Shown here piece by piece: positions 43,461 to 53,919 of a DNA stretch of 64,000 nucleotides. The notes beneath the pieces were generated by a model. That model ran no database searches and was not told where the DNA came from. It saw only the letters and a program-made list of their open reading frames with translations. The position numbers and the translations under genes were made by a program. How positions within the stretch are numbered: the stretch's first letter is position 1; every line of letters starts with the position of its first letter. Origin of the DNA: Pseudomonas protegens (lineage in GTDB: Bacteria; Pseudomonadota; Gammaproteobacteria; Pseudomonadales; Pseudomonadaceae); contig NZ_CP031396.1 of NCBI RefSeq assembly GCF_003363755.1, forward strand, positions 3,380,501 through 3,444,500. Direction: 5' to 3'.

Positions 43461-45383
43461 TTGAACCCAATCACAGGCGCCATCGCCCGGCGCATCGGTA
43501 TTCGCGGGGGGTGCCTGGCGCTGGTGCTGCTAGCCGGCCTCCCCCTCGCCCAGGCCTTCGAGCTGTCCAAAATCCGCTGGTGGGAAATGCAGAGCGAGAT
43601 CCTCCTGGACGATCCGGAAACCGCCACGCTGCAACTCGAACCCTTTGCCCTGCCCGGGCTGGCCCAGGCGCCGGCCCGAGTGATCCTCAGCCAATACCAC
43701 GGCCTGTTCTATCTCAATGGCTATGCGGATGGGCAGTACCGGCAGCGAGTCTACAAGTCGCCGCCCCTGCCGCTGTTCAACGCCCAGGAACTACAGGCCT
43801 GCGTGCCCGAGCAGCGACCCGTTGGGGCCACGGACAACTGGCCGTCGAGCAAGCAGCTGGCATCCGCCCTGAGCCTGACCAAACTGAGTTTCGACTGCCA
43901 GAGCCCAGGCTGGGAGTTGAGCAATCGCTATCTGCTGGTGGACAGCCGCGATCCTCAGCGGCCGTTGCTGGCCATCGGTCAGCGCCAGGGCGAGGCACAA
44001 ATCGACTTCACCCCGCAGCAACCGATCACCCCCGAACTGCAGCAGCAATGGCTGCAAGCCCTGCAGAAGTACCCGAAGCTGCTGGAACCCTTTGACGCCA
44101 GCAGCGGCCAGCTGCGCGTCAAGCCCTATGCGCCGCCGCCCAGCGCGGAGCAGGTCTGGACAGAATTTCGCCAGCTGCACACGCAATTGCGCGATGCCAA
44201 AGACAAGGCTCCGGGCATCGCCCGGGTGGAAGAGTTCTTCAGCCGTCATGACTTTCGCGCGATCGCCCCCGAGCGCAGTACCTACCCGGGCCTGCTCAAC
44301 GACATCGCCTATTGGGCCACCGAGGCCGGCCAGTTGCAGAGCGCCCGACCGTGGCTGGCGTACGTGCTGCGTCGCGACCCTGGGCGCATGCCGACCTACC
44401 TCAATCTGGCGGACCTGGATTGGCGCCTGTACCAACAGCAGCCCGCAGACACCCGGCACCGGGGCCGGGCCATGGAGAACTATCGGCTGTATTGCGGGCT
44501 ACGCCTGCAACGCCAGCTTGGGGTCCCCGCCAGGGTCACCCAGCGCCTGGGCCTTGAGGCCCCCAGCGAACCGGCCTGCCAAAGCGCCTGGCCGCTGGTG
44601 ACAGCGGTGGACCAGGGTGACGCGGGCGAAGTCCGGCGCCTGCTGGAGAGCGGCCTGAGCGGCGACGTGATCGCCGCCGATGGGCGCCCGGCGCTGTTGC
44701 ACGCCCTGGATAAACCCGACCTGGACATCGCCCGGCTGTTGCTGGCCCATGGCGCTCGTCCACAGGGTCAGTACAACGGCCGCACCCAGGTGGTCCTGGC
44801 CATGCGCCGCGACCTCAAGGACAACCCCGACCTGAACCAGGCCAAGCGCCTGAACTTCCTGCTGCAGGCCGGTGCCGCCATCGATGAGCAGGATGCCCAG
44901 GGCGGCACCGCGCTGCAGGAAATGGCGAAAAACCGCGAGGACATCGAGCGCTTCAACTGGCTGCTGCAACACCCCCAGGACCTCGACAAGCGCAGCGGGC
45001 CAGACGCGGTAACCGCGCTGTTCCTGGCGCTCAAGGGCGGCAACTACGCCGCCGCCCGGCAACTGGTGGAAGCCGGCGCCAACCTCAACCTGAGCTACGG
45101 CCGCGATTCCTGCGCACAGCAGCCGATTCGCGAAAGCCTGCTGATGATCGTCGCCGAACAGGGCTCGCCCGAGGTCATCAATCCCTGGGTCAGCCAGCAA
45201 GAGAGCCTGGACATGTTCACCCTGCTGCTGGAAAAAGGCGCCGACCCCAACCTCGGCCGCTACTGCAAGAACAACGGCTACACCTGGCTGCTGGAGATCA
45301 TGGCCCGGCGCAAGCGCGACGACATGCTCAAGGTGCTGCAAAGCTTTGCGCCGCCACCGCCGGCGACGGCGTTTCGCCTTTGA
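43461..45383 (+). CDS. Secreted ankyrin-repeat protein, paralogue 1
   Basis: A 640-aa exported protein starting at TTG (AAGGGA upstream). A signal peptide (hydrophobic core ALVLLAGLPLAQAF) leads into a beta-rich N-terminal region of about 200 residues that I do not recognise. A helical mid-region (YLNLADLDWRLYQQ) and C-terminal ankyrin-type repeats follow (DGRPALLHALDKPDLDIARL, then GGTALQEMAKNREDIE, then DMFTLLLEKGADPNLG). It is a paralogue of the next gene, of identical length and with a duplicated upstream sequence. Target in the periplasm or outside the cell is unknown. Confidence 0.75.
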   Translation: MNPITGAIARRIGIRGGCLALVLLAGLPLAQAFELSKIRWWEMQSEILLDDPETATLQLEPFALPGLAQAPARVILSQYHGLFYLNGYADGQYRQRVYKSPPLPLFNAQELQACVPEQRPVGATDNWPSSKQLASALSLTKLSFDCQSPGWELSNRYLLVDSRDPQRPLLAIGQRQGEAQIDFTPQQPITPELQQQWLQALQKYPKLLEPFDASSGQLRVKPYAPPPSAEQVWTEFRQLHTQLRDAKDKAPGIARVEEFFSRHDFRAIAPERSTYPGLLNDIAYWATEAGQLQSARPWLAYVLRRDPGRMPTYLNLADLDWRLYQQQPADTRHRGRAMENYRLYCGLRLQRQLGVPARVTQRLGLEAPSEPACQSAWPLVTAVDQGDAGEVRRLLESGLSGDVIAADGRPALLHALDKPDLDIARLLLAHGARPQGQYNGRTQVVLAMRRDLKDNPDLNQAKRLNFLLQAGAAIDEQDAQGGTALQEMAKNREDIERFNWLLQHPQDLDKRSGPDAVTALFLALKGGNYAAARQLVEAGANLNLSYGRDSCAQQPIRESLLMIVAEQGSPEVINPWVSQQESLDMFTLLLEKGADPNLGRYCKNNGYTWLLEIMARRKRDDMLKVLQSFAPPPPATAFRL

Positions 45384-45484
45384 GGCGTGGCGCCGAACCC
45401 GCTGAGCCCCCTGAAACAAAGCCCGGCACAACGGCGCCGATTGCATTACATTGCCGAGCTTTCTACCGGCAAGGGACTGCACAC

Positions 45485-47407
45485 GTGAACCTATTGACCG
45501 CCATCGCCCGGCGCATCGGCATTCGCGGGCTCGGCTTGGCACTGGCGCTGCTGGCTGGCGCACCCGCCGCCCAGGCCTTCGACCTGGACCTGGGCGCGAT
45601 CAAATGGTCGGGAATGGCTCGCTACTTCGTCATCGACTACCCGGAAACCGCCACCCTGCAGCTCAAGCCGTTCCCCGTGCCGGGCCTGGAGCGAGTGCCG
45701 GCGCGGATCATCCTGACCCAGTACCGCGGGCTGTTCTACCTCAACGCCTATCAGGACCTGAAGTACCAGCAGCGGGTCTACAAATCGCCGCCCATGGCCC
45801 TGTTCAGCCCCGAAGAACTGCGGGCCTGTGCGGCCCCGGAGTATCCGGTGCCAGTCGCCGACAACTGGCCCACGAGCAATACCCTGGACACCGGCATCAC
45901 CCTGACCTCGCTCGACTTCAAGTGCCAGGAGCCCAGCGATTGGCAACTCAGCCGACGCTACCTGCTGATCGACCAGCGCGATCCGCAGCGCCCGCTGCTG
46001 GCGATCAGTCACCGCCGGGACCTGACCCAGATGGAGTTCACCCCGCTGCAACCCATCAGCGATGAAACCGGGCGCCAGTGGTTACAGGCCCTGGAGACAT
46101 TCCCGCCGTGGTTCCGCCCTTTCACCCAAGACAGCGGGCCGATCACCGTCAACGCCTTTGTGCCAGCGCCAGCCTCGAACCCGGACAGCATCTGGAAAGA
46201 ATTCCGCGCGCTGCACGAACAACTGCGCACCGCCAAGGACAAGCAACCGGGCATCAACCGGGTGGAGGACTTCTTCGTCACCCGTGACTTTCGCAGCATC
46301 GCCACCGAGCGCCGTGAATACGCCGGCCTGCTCAACGACATCGCCTACTGGACCAGCGAAGCCGGGCACCTGAGAACCGCCCGCCCCTGGCTCAAGGAAG
46401 TGCTGCGCCGTGACCCCGGGCGCATGCCGACCTACCTCAACCTGGCGGACCTGGACTGGGCGATCTACCAACAACGCACGCAGGACAACATCCACCAGGG
46501 CCGGGCCATCGAGGGTTATCGGGTGTATTGCGGCCTGCGCCTGAAACGCCAGATGAGCATCCCGCCCCGGGTCCTTCAGCGCCTGGGCCTGAACGCCGCC
46601 AACCCCCGGGACTGCCAGGCCTTCTGGCCGCTGGTGGACGCGGTGGATGCCGGCGACCTGAGCGAAGTGCAGCGCCTGCTGGCCAGTGGCATCAGCGGCG
46701 AGGTCATGGCCGACGATGGTCGCAGCGCCTTGCTGCATGCCCTGGACGCCCCCCGCCTGGACATCGCCCGGCTGCTGCTGGAGCACGGCGCCCACACCCG
46801 CGGCCTGTACAACTGGACCACCCTGGCGACCCTGGCCATGCGCCGCGATCTGGGCGACAGCCCCGACCTGAGCCTGGGCGGACGCCTGAAGTTCCTCATC
46901 GAGGCCGGTGTCGCCCTCGACGAACCCGACAGCCAGGGCGTGACGCCCCTGATGCAGATGGCCGAGAACAAGCGCAGCCTGCAAGGCTTCACTTGGCTGC
47001 TGCAACACCCGCAAAACCTCGACCGGCGCAGAACCGACAATGGTGAAACCGTGCTGTATCGGGCGTTCTCGGGCAACAACTACGAAGCCGTACGACAACT
47101 GATAGCCGCTGGTGCCAACCTCAACCTGAGCTACGGCCGTGGCACCTGCTACAACCAGCCCGTCAGCGAGAGCCTGCTGACCCTGGTGGCCGACAAGACT
47201 TCCGCCGACGACAAGGCGCCCTACGTCAGCCAGCAGGACACCCTGGAGCTGTTCACCCTGCTGCTGGAAAAAGGCGCCGATCCCAATGTCGGCCAGCACT
47301 GCGAGAAAAAGGGCTACGCGCTGTTGCTGGAAGCCATCGCCCGGAACAAACGCGAGGACATGCTCAGAGTGCTGCAGCGCTACGTTCCCGCCCCGCCGGC
47401 CGGCTGA
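45485..47407 (+). CDS. Secreted ankyrin-repeat protein, paralogue 2
   Basis: A 640-aa exported protein starting at GTG with AAGGGA upstream, in the same position as the TTG of paralogue 1. The signal peptide (LALALLAGAPAAQAF), the N-terminal region and the C-terminal ankyrin repeats (DGRSALLHALDAPRLDIARL; GVTPLMQMAENKRSLQ; ELFTLLLEKGADPNVG) align along the whole length with paralogue 1. A GGCGCCCC/GGGGCGCC hairpin (47415-47435) follows. Tandem divergence could reflect different binding partners, for example self/non-self recognition, but nothing here proves it. Confidence 0.75.
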   Translation: MNLLTAIARRIGIRGLGLALALLAGAPAAQAFDLDLGAIKWSGMARYFVIDYPETATLQLKPFPVPGLERVPARIILTQYRGLFYLNAYQDLKYQQRVYKSPPMALFSPEELRACAAPEYPVPVADNWPTSNTLDTGITLTSLDFKCQEPSDWQLSRRYLLIDQRDPQRPLLAISHRRDLTQMEFTPLQPISDETGRQWLQALETFPPWFRPFTQDSGPITVNAFVPAPASNPDSIWKEFRALHEQLRTAKDKQPGINRVEDFFVTRDFRSIATERREYAGLLNDIAYWTSEAGHLRTARPWLKEVLRRDPGRMPTYLNLADLDWAIYQQRTQDNIHQGRAIEGYRVYCGLRLKRQMSIPPRVLQRLGLNAANPRDCQAFWPLVDAVDAGDLSEVQRLLASGISGEVMADDGRSALLHALDAPRLDIARLLLEHGAHTRGLYNWTTLATLAMRRDLGDSPDLSLGGRLKFLIEAGVALDEPDSQGVTPLMQMAENKRSLQGFTWLLQHPQNLDRRRTDNGETVLYRAFSGNNYEAVRQLIAAGANLNLSYGRGTCYNQPVSESLLTLVADKTSADDKAPYVSQQDTLELFTLLLEKGADPNVGQHCEKKGYALLLEAIARNKREDMLRVLQRYVPAPPAG

Positions 47408-47414
47408 ACCCCGT

Positions 47415-47435
47415 GGCGCCCCGCAATGGGGCGCC
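47415..47435 (+). terminator. Hairpin after ankyrin paralogue 2
   Basis: GGCGCCCC-GCAAT-GGGGCGCC, a perfect 8-bp stem 7 bp after the stop. Only a weak T stretch follows (CTCTTTAA). Confidence 0.55.
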
Positions 47436-47570
47436 GCGCCTCTTTAAGGGGCGAATTTCGGTCAAACACTTTGGCCAGATCAATCCCCTTTTGGCCGCTC
47501 CTGCCGTTCTCCGAAACCCCGCGCCCCGCAAGACTGTGATCCACCGAATCAGCCTGCGGAGAACAAGAAA

Positions 47571-48602
<1,032 letters not shown>

Positions 48603-48614
48603 GGGACTCGCATC

Positions 48615-49715
48615 ATGCAAAGACTCAAACGCTTAATGGTTCCCGCCCTGTGCGCCAGCCTGCTGGGCACCGCCGCCCACGCCGAGGAACGCACGCTGCG
48701 GGTGTACAACTGGTTCGACTACATCACCCCCAAGGCCCTGGAAGATTTCAAGGCGCAGAACAGTCAGGTGAAGCTGGTCTACGACATCTTCGACACCAAC
48801 GAAGCCCTGGAAGCCAAGCTGCTGACCGGCAACTCCGGGTATGACGTGGTGGTGCCGTCCAACGTGTTCCTGGCCAAGCAGATCGAGGCCGGGGTGTTCC
48901 AGCCCCTGGACCGCAGCAAGCTGCCCAACTGGAACCACCTGGACCCCAAGCTGATGAAGCTGATCGAGGCCAACGACCCGGGCAACCAGTTCGCCGTGCC
49001 CTACATGTACGGCACCATCCTGATCGGCTTCAACCCGGACAAGGTCAAGGCCGCCCTCGGCGACAAGGCCCCAGTGGACAGTTGGGACCTGATCTTCAAG
49101 GAAGAGAACATCAGCAAGCTCAAGCAGTGCGGCGTGGCCCTGCTGGATTCGCCTTCGGAGATCCTGCCCCTGGCCCTGCAGCACCTGGGCCTGGACCCCA
49201 ACAGCAAGAAGCCGGCGGACTACGAGAAAGCTGAAGCGCTGCTGATGAAGATCCGCCCGTACATCACCTACTTCCATTCGTCCAAGTACATGGCCGATAT
49301 CGCCAACGGCGACATCTGCGTGGCCGTGGGCTACTCGGGGAGCTTCTCCCAGGCCGCCAACCGCGCCAAGGAAGCCAAGAACGGCGTGACCGTGGACATG
49401 CGCCTGCCCAAGGAAGGCGCGCCGATCTGGTTCGACATGCTGGCGGTCCCTAAAGGCGCCAAGAACCCGGAAGATGCCTACACCTTCATCAACTACCTGC
49501 TGCAACCCCAGGTGATCGCCCCGGTCAGCGACTTTGTCGGTTACCCCAACCCGAACAAGGACGCCACCGGACTGGTGGACCCTTCGATCCGCAACAACCC
49601 CAATCTGTATCCGACGGAAGCGGCGATGAGCACCCTGTACACCCTGCAACCGCTGCCCCGTGATGCAGAGCGGGCGCGGACCCGGGCCTGGACCAAGATC
49701 AAGTCCGGAACCTGA
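48615..49715 (+). CDS. Polyamine ABC transporter substrate-binding protein (PotF/SpuD-like)
   Basis: A 366-aa periplasmic binding protein with a signal peptide (cleavage after AHA, residue 23). RVYNWFDYITPKALEDF and YDVVVPSNVFLAKQI are the PotF/SpuD signature segments, and VGYSGSF and IWFDMLAVPKGAKN continue the family pattern. The Trp/Tyr-rich pocket suggests putrescine or another polyamine, perhaps an acetylated one given the neighbouring deacetylase. No ATPase or permease gene is adjacent, so it probably works with a transporter encoded elsewhere. Confidence 0.9.
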   Translation: MQRLKRLMVPALCASLLGTAAHAEERTLRVYNWFDYITPKALEDFKAQNSQVKLVYDIFDTNEALEAKLLTGNSGYDVVVPSNVFLAKQIEAGVFQPLDRSKLPNWNHLDPKLMKLIEANDPGNQFAVPYMYGTILIGFNPDKVKAALGDKAPVDSWDLIFKEENISKLKQCGVALLDSPSEILPLALQHLGLDPNSKKPADYEKAEALLMKIRPYITYFHSSKYMADIANGDICVAVGYSGSFSQAANRAKEAKNGVTVDMRLPKEGAPIWFDMLAVPKGAKNPEDAYTFINYLLQPQVIAPVSDFVGYPNPNKDATGLVDPSIRNNPNLYPTEAAMSTLYTLQPLPRDAERARTRAWTKIKSGT

Positions 49716-49745
49716 CCCTCATCCAGGACGGGAACCGCGCGCCCT

Positions 49746-49876
49746 GTGGCGAGCGAGCTTGCTCGCGCTGGATGGCGCAGCAAGCCCAAGAGCGGTTTCC
49801 CGGTTCTGCCTGATACACCGCAACCGTCGGCGTTACGAGCGCGGCGCGGCCGAGCGGGAGCAAGCTCCCTCGCCAC
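49746..49876. repeat. REP palindrome, GTGGCGAGCGAGC type
   Basis: Same family as 6007-6137. GTGGCGAGCGAGCTTGCTCGC at the left and GGGAGCAAGCTCCCTCGCCAC at the right frame about 90 bp. Lies between convergent genes. Confidence 0.7.
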
Positions 49877-49885
49877 GAAAAGTGG

Positions 49886-51097
49886 TTAGCAGCCGCTGAG
49901 GCCTTGGGGGCTGCGCTCTGCGGCGAAGAACCAGGGCCGCAGACGCACGCCGACGCCGTTGCCGATAAAGGCCGCCACAAGCCACAGCCAGCCATGCAGG
50001 CTGCCGGAGGCGATGCCGCTGAAGTAGGCGCCGATGTTGCAGCCATAGGCCAGGCGCGAACCGTAGCCCAGCAGCAGCCCGCCAATCACCGCCGCCACCA
50101 GGGAACGGGTGGGGATTCTCAGGTTGGGGGCAAAACGTCCCGCCAGTCCCGCTGCCAGCAAGGCCCCCAGGACGATGCCGATGTCCATGACGCTGGTGAT
50201 GTCCTGCCACACCGGGGCCGCCAGGGCCTTGGCGTTTGCCGCGCCCTGCCAGAACACCCAACTGCCCACGTCCACGCCCAAGCCACTGGCGACTTTCGCG
50301 CCCCACAGGGCAAAGGCCGAGGTGATGCCCCACGGGCGCCCGGCCAGGGCCAGGGTGGCGAAGTTGAGCAACGCCAGGGCCACCGCGCCCCAGACCAGCG
50401 GCCAGGGGCCGCGCAGCAGGCGGCGCCAGCCCTGGTGCTGGCTGGCGACCGGGGCTTCGAGGCTGCCGTAGCGGCGTTTTTCCAGGGTCTGGGTGAGCAA
50501 GGCGATCAGCGCGAACAGGCACAGGCTCAAGCCCAGGGCCGGGCCGACGCCGAAGCTCTGGACGATGGAGATCGGTGGCAGCGACGGCAAGGCAAACCAC
50601 CAATCCACATGATGGGTGGCAATCAGCGAGCCGCAGATGAAGAACGCCAGGGTCACCAGCATCCGCGCATTGCCGCCGCCGACGGTGAACAGGGTGCCCG
50701 AGGCGCAACCGCCCCCCAGTTGCATGCCGATGCCGAAAATGAAGGCACCGAAGATCACCGACACCCCGGCCGGCGCCACCAGCCCCACCACCGGCTGGCC
50801 GAACAGGCTGCCCGCCCCCAACGCCGGGAAGAACAGCAACACCGCCAGGGCCAGCATGACCATCTGCGCGCGCAGGCCAGCACCGCGCCGATCGCGGATA
50901 AACACCCGCCAGGCCGAGGTGAAACCGAAGGCGGCGTGGTACAGGGTGAGCCCCAGGGCGGCACCCAGCAGTAACAGCAGCACCTGTCGCGCCCCCACCT
51001 GGGTCTGCAGGAACAGGGCACCGCCCACCAGGAGCAACAAGGCGAACAGCGGAGCGCCGAACTTGCGTTCAGGCGCCAGGGAGAGGGTCTGGCTCAT
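49886..51097 (-). CDS. YeeE/YedE family permease (thiosulfate/sulfur-type)
   Basis: A 403-aa inner-membrane protein with about nine to ten segments. The paired GCASGTLF-like and GYGSRLAYGCNIGAYFSGI loops with Cys are the hallmark of the YeeE/YedE (TsuA) family, members of which take up thiosulfate or other sulfur species. QLGGGCASG and RLAYGCNIGA place conserved Cys residues in each half of the repeat. No sulfur-metabolism gene is adjacent. Convergent with the polyamine-binding gene across a REP. Confidence 0.85.
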   Translation of the reverse strand: MSQTLSLAPERKFGAPLFALLLLVGGALFLQTQVGARQVLLLLLGAALGLTLYHAAFGFTSAWRVFIRDRRGAGLRAQMVMLALAVLLFFPALGAGSLFGQPVVGLVAPAGVSVIFGAFIFGIGMQLGGGCASGTLFTVGGGNARMLVTLAFFICGSLIATHHVDWWFALPSLPPISIVQSFGVGPALGLSLCLFALIALLTQTLEKRRYGSLEAPVASQHQGWRRLLRGPWPLVWGAVALALLNFATLALAGRPWGITSAFALWGAKVASGLGVDVGSWVFWQGAANAKALAAPVWQDITSVMDIGIVLGALLAAGLAGRFAPNLRIPTRSLVAAVIGGLLLGYGSRLAYGCNIGAYFSGIASGSLHGWLWLVAAFIGNGVGVRLRPWFFAAERSPQGLSGC

Positions 51098-51146
51098 GAG
51101 GGCTCTCGGGCAGGAAAAGGCCCGCGAGTATACCCCGTCAGACCCG

Positions 51147-52697
51147 TCAGACCCGCCAGGCCTGACGCAGGCGGCCCAGGGCGGCCTGGATATCGGCCTC
51201 AGGCACCGCGGCGAAGCCCAGCACCAGCCCAGCCCGTTGGTCCTCGGGCAACCGGGTTTCCGGCAACCAGTAAGTGCTCAAGCCGTTCACCTCGACATCG
51301 ACACTGGCCGCCTGCTCCAGCAGTTGCTGCTCCCGGGCCAGGCTGTCCACGCGCACTGTCAGGTGCAACCCGGCGGCCACCGTGGGCAGCGGTCCGACGC
51401 CTGGGATCGCCTCGGGCCAGCCGGCGAGCAAAGTGTTGCGCCGGCTCAGGGCGGCCCGGCGCATGCGCCGGATATGCCGCTGGAAATGCCCGGCGGCCAT
51501 GAACTCGGCCATCACCGCCTGGGTGCTGACCTCGGAGTGGCGCACGTCCACCGCCCGACGCTGGGCGAAGGCCTGCACCAGATTCGGCGGCAGCACCAGG
51601 TAACCCAGGCGCAAGGCCGGGAACGCCACCTTGCCGAAGGTGCCGACGTAGATCACCCGGCCCTGCCGGTCCAGCGCCGCCAGGGGGGCCAGGGGCGCGC
51701 CGCTGTAGCGGTACTCGCCGTCGTAGTCGTCCTCGACGATCCAGCCGCCGCTGCGCTCGGCCCAGGCCAGCAGCTCCAGGCGCCGGGCCAGGCTCATGAT
51801 CACCCCGGTGGGGTACTGGTGGGACGGGGTGACATAGGCCAGGCGGCAGGTGGGCAACTGCTCCAGCTGACGGCAGTCGATGCCCTCCTGGTCCACCGCC
51901 ACGCCCTGCAACTGCGCCCCGGCCACGGCGAAGGCGTGACCGGCCGCCCGATAGCCGGGGTTTTCCACAGCCACGCTGTCGCCGGGCTCCACCAGCAGCT
52001 GTGCACAAAGGCTGATGCCCTGTTGCGCGCCACTGGTGATCACAATTTGTTCAGCGCTGCATTGCAGCCCACGGGCACTGCGCAGGTAAGCGGCGATCAG
52101 GCTGCGCAGTCGCGAATCGCCAGCGGAATCGCCGTAGCACAGCTGGTGCAGGTCCGGCCTGCGCCAGAAAGCCGCATTCAGCTTGGCCCAGACCTCGAAC
52201 GGGAATAGATCGAAAGCCGGCACGCCGACCCGGAAAGCCCGCGGCGGGCCACTGGGTGGCGTGCTCAGATGATGCTTTTGCAGGCGCTGCACACCACTGC
52301 TGTGGATAACTTTACTGGATGCATCACCAGTTATTTCGGTCGATTTTGTGGATAAACCTGTGGGTAAGCCTGTTGACAACCCTGTGGATACTTTTGTGGA
52401 TAGTTTTTTGATGGGTAAGCGGGTTTCTGGCAATTGGGCCACGTAGGTGCCATCGCCGACCCGGCCTTCGATAAAACCCTCGGCATACAGCTGGTCATAG
52501 GCGCGCACCACGCTGTTGCGGGAAATCCCCAATGCCGCCGCCAGATCACGGCTGGCCGGCAAGCGCGTGCCGCTGGCCAGGCGCCCGTCCAGCACCCGCA
52601 GGCGCAGAGCCTGGTACAGCTGGCGGCTGAGGCCCTGGCGGCGATCCAGCTCGATCCCGGCAGGGTTGAAAGACAGCGGAGGCAAAGCACTGTTCAT
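51147..52697 (-). CDS. MocR-family regulator (GntR HTH + aminotransferase)
   Basis: A 516-aa regulator with an N-terminal GntR winged HTH (about residues 20-85: LYQALRLRVLDGRL, then SRDLAAALGISRNSVVRAYDQL) and a C-terminal fold-type I aminotransferase domain (PSHQYPTG; EDDYDGEYRY; the PLP Lys in GTFGKVAFP). It probably senses PLP or an amine. It is divergent from the PaiB-like gene at 52800, whose promoter it may control. Its interdomain linker (about residues 97-135) is a run of 4-residue repeats of the LSTG type, encoded by DnaA-box-like DNA. Confidence 0.88.
   Translation of the reverse strand: MNSALPPLSFNPAGIELDRRQGLSRQLYQALRLRVLDGRLASGTRLPASRDLAAALGISRNSVVRAYDQLYAEGFIEGRVGDGTYVAQLPETRLPIKKLSTKVSTGLSTGLPTGLSTKSTEITGDASSKVIHSSGVQRLQKHHLSTPPSGPPRAFRVGVPAFDLFPFEVWAKLNAAFWRRPDLHQLCYGDSAGDSRLRSLIAAYLRSARGLQCSAEQIVITSGAQQGISLCAQLLVEPGDSVAVENPGYRAAGHAFAVAGAQLQGVAVDQEGIDCRQLEQLPTCRLAYVTPSHQYPTGVIMSLARRLELLAWAERSGGWIVEDDYDGEYRYSGAPLAPLAALDRQGRVIYVGTFGKVAFPALRLGYLVLPPNLVQAFAQRRAVDVRHSEVSTQAVMAEFMAAGHFQRHIRRMRRAALSRRNTLLAGWPEAIPGVGPLPTVAAGLHLTVRVDSLAREQQLLEQAASVDVEVNGLSTYWLPETRLPEDQRAGLVLGFAAVPEADIQAALGRLRQAWRV
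52301..52403 (-). repeat. DnaA-box-like 12-bp iterons within the MocR gene
   Basis: TGTGGATAA (perfect inverse of TTATCCACA) at 52301 and 52347, then TGTGGGTAA at 52359, TGTTGACAA at 52371, TGTGGATAC at 52383 and TGTGGATAG at 52395. The last five are at an exact 12-bp pitch and lie in the regulator's linker-coding part. Confidence 0.85.
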
Positions 52698-52799
52698 CGA
52701 GGCGCCCCAGGGATTGGACCCACAAAATAGACCAAAGATGGCTCTTACAACGAACCATTAGCCTGCCTAGGATGCAGCCACTCGCCAAGGATTTTTTCC

Positions 52800-53423
52800 A
52801 TGTACCTACCGCGCGCTTTCGTCGATGAAGACCTCCCCCGCCTGCAGGGCGTGATCCAACACAGCCGCCTGGCGACCCTGGTGACCTGGGGCGCCCTGGG
52901 CCTGCAGGCTAGCCACGTACCACTGCTGCTGGACCCCGAACAGGGGGCCTATGGCACCCTCTACGGACACTTGGCCAAGGCCAACCCACAGTGCGCCGAG
53001 CTCGCCAGTGGCGCCGAAGCGTTGCTGATCTTCATGGGCGAGGATGCCTATATCAGCCCTTCGTTCTATCCGAGCAAGGCCGAACACGGCAAAGTGGTGC
53101 CCACCTGGAACTACGTGGCGGTGCACGCCTATGGCCAGCCGGAGGTCTTCACCGACCCGCAGCGGCTGCTGCAGGTGGTCGAGGGCCTGACCGAGCGTCA
53201 CGAGGCCGGTCGCCCGCAGCCGTGGAAGGTGGCCGATGCCCCGGCCGACTACATCGACGGCATGCTCAAAGCGATTGTCGGTTTCGCCCTGCCGATCCAG
53301 CGCCTGGAGGGCAAGCGCAAGCTCAGCCAGAACCGCAATGCCGAAGATATCGCCGGGGTCCGCGACGGTCTGGCGGCCAGCGCCGACCCGCGTGACCAAC
53401 ACCTGTCGCAACTGATGGGCTGA
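52800..53423 (+). CDS. FMN-binding negative regulator, PaiB-like
   Basis: A 207-aa PaiB-family protein (split-barrel flavin-binding fold). The family features are PRAFVDEDLPRLQGVI, the GTLYGHLAKANPQ segment and VVPTWNYVAVHAYG, with GKRKLSQNR near the end. PaiB of Bacillus is a regulator of sporulation and degradative enzymes; the role in Pseudomonas is unknown. Two GNAT genes follow in the same direction (30 bp and 19 bp gaps), and the MocR gene is divergent. Confidence 0.88.
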   Translation: MYLPRAFVDEDLPRLQGVIQHSRLATLVTWGALGLQASHVPLLLDPEQGAYGTLYGHLAKANPQCAELASGAEALLIFMGEDAYISPSFYPSKAEHGKVVPTWNYVAVHAYGQPEVFTDPQRLLQVVEGLTERHEAGRPQPWKVADAPADYIDGMLKAIVGFALPIQRLEGKRKLSQNRNAEDIAGVRDGLAASADPRDQHLSQLMG

Positions 53424-53453
53424 GTGCCCGCCCAGAACAATAAAGGAGCTTTC

Positions 53454-53900
53454 ATGAGCCAGATCCAGATCCGCCCGGTTACCACCGCCGACCACGCCGC
53501 CTGGCTGCCGTTGTGGCAGGCCTACCTGCGCTTCTACGAAACCGAACTGGCGGACGCCGTGACCCAGAGCACCTGGCAGCGCTTCCTCGATGCCCGCGAA
53601 CCGACCCACGCGGCCCTGGCCTGGGACGGCGAGCGCGCCGTGGGCCTGGTGCATTTCATCTACCACCGCTCCAACTGGAGCATCGAGAACGCCTGCTACC
53701 TGCAAGACCTGCTGGTGACCCCGGACCAGCGCGGCACCGGCGTCGGCCGCCAGCTGATCGAGTTCGTCTACGCCCAGGCGAAACAGGACGGCTGCGCCAA
53801 GGTGCATTGGCTGACCCACGAAACCAATGCCACGGCCATCCAGCTCTACGAGCGCATCGCCGAGCGCCCGGGCTTTATCCAGTTCCGCAAACCCCTCTGA
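53454..53900 (+). CDS. GNAT-family N-acetyltransferase
   Basis: A 148-aa single-domain GNAT. The acetyl-CoA loop is DQRGTGVGRQLIEFV, preceded by NACYLQDLLVTP; HWLTHETNATAIQLYERIAE is typical of the RimI-like C-terminal half. AAAGGAGC precedes the ATG at 53454. Acceptor unknown; co-directional with the PaiB-like gene, so co-expression is likely. Confidence 0.88.
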   Translation: MSQIQIRPVTTADHAAWLPLWQAYLRFYETELADAVTQSTWQRFLDAREPTHAALAWDGERAVGLVHFIYHRSNWSIENACYLQDLLVTPDQRGTGVGRQLIEFVYAQAKQDGCAKVHWLTHETNATAIQLYERIAERPGFIQFRKPL

Positions 53901-53919
53901 ACCCGCAAGGAGCCACTGC

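Noticed and set aside
47436..47570. Sigma-54 promoter before the acetylpolyamine hydrolase gene (TTGGCC...TGCC)
   Set aside because: The GG-to-GC spacing is 8 nt instead of 10, so it does not fit the -24/-12 rule.
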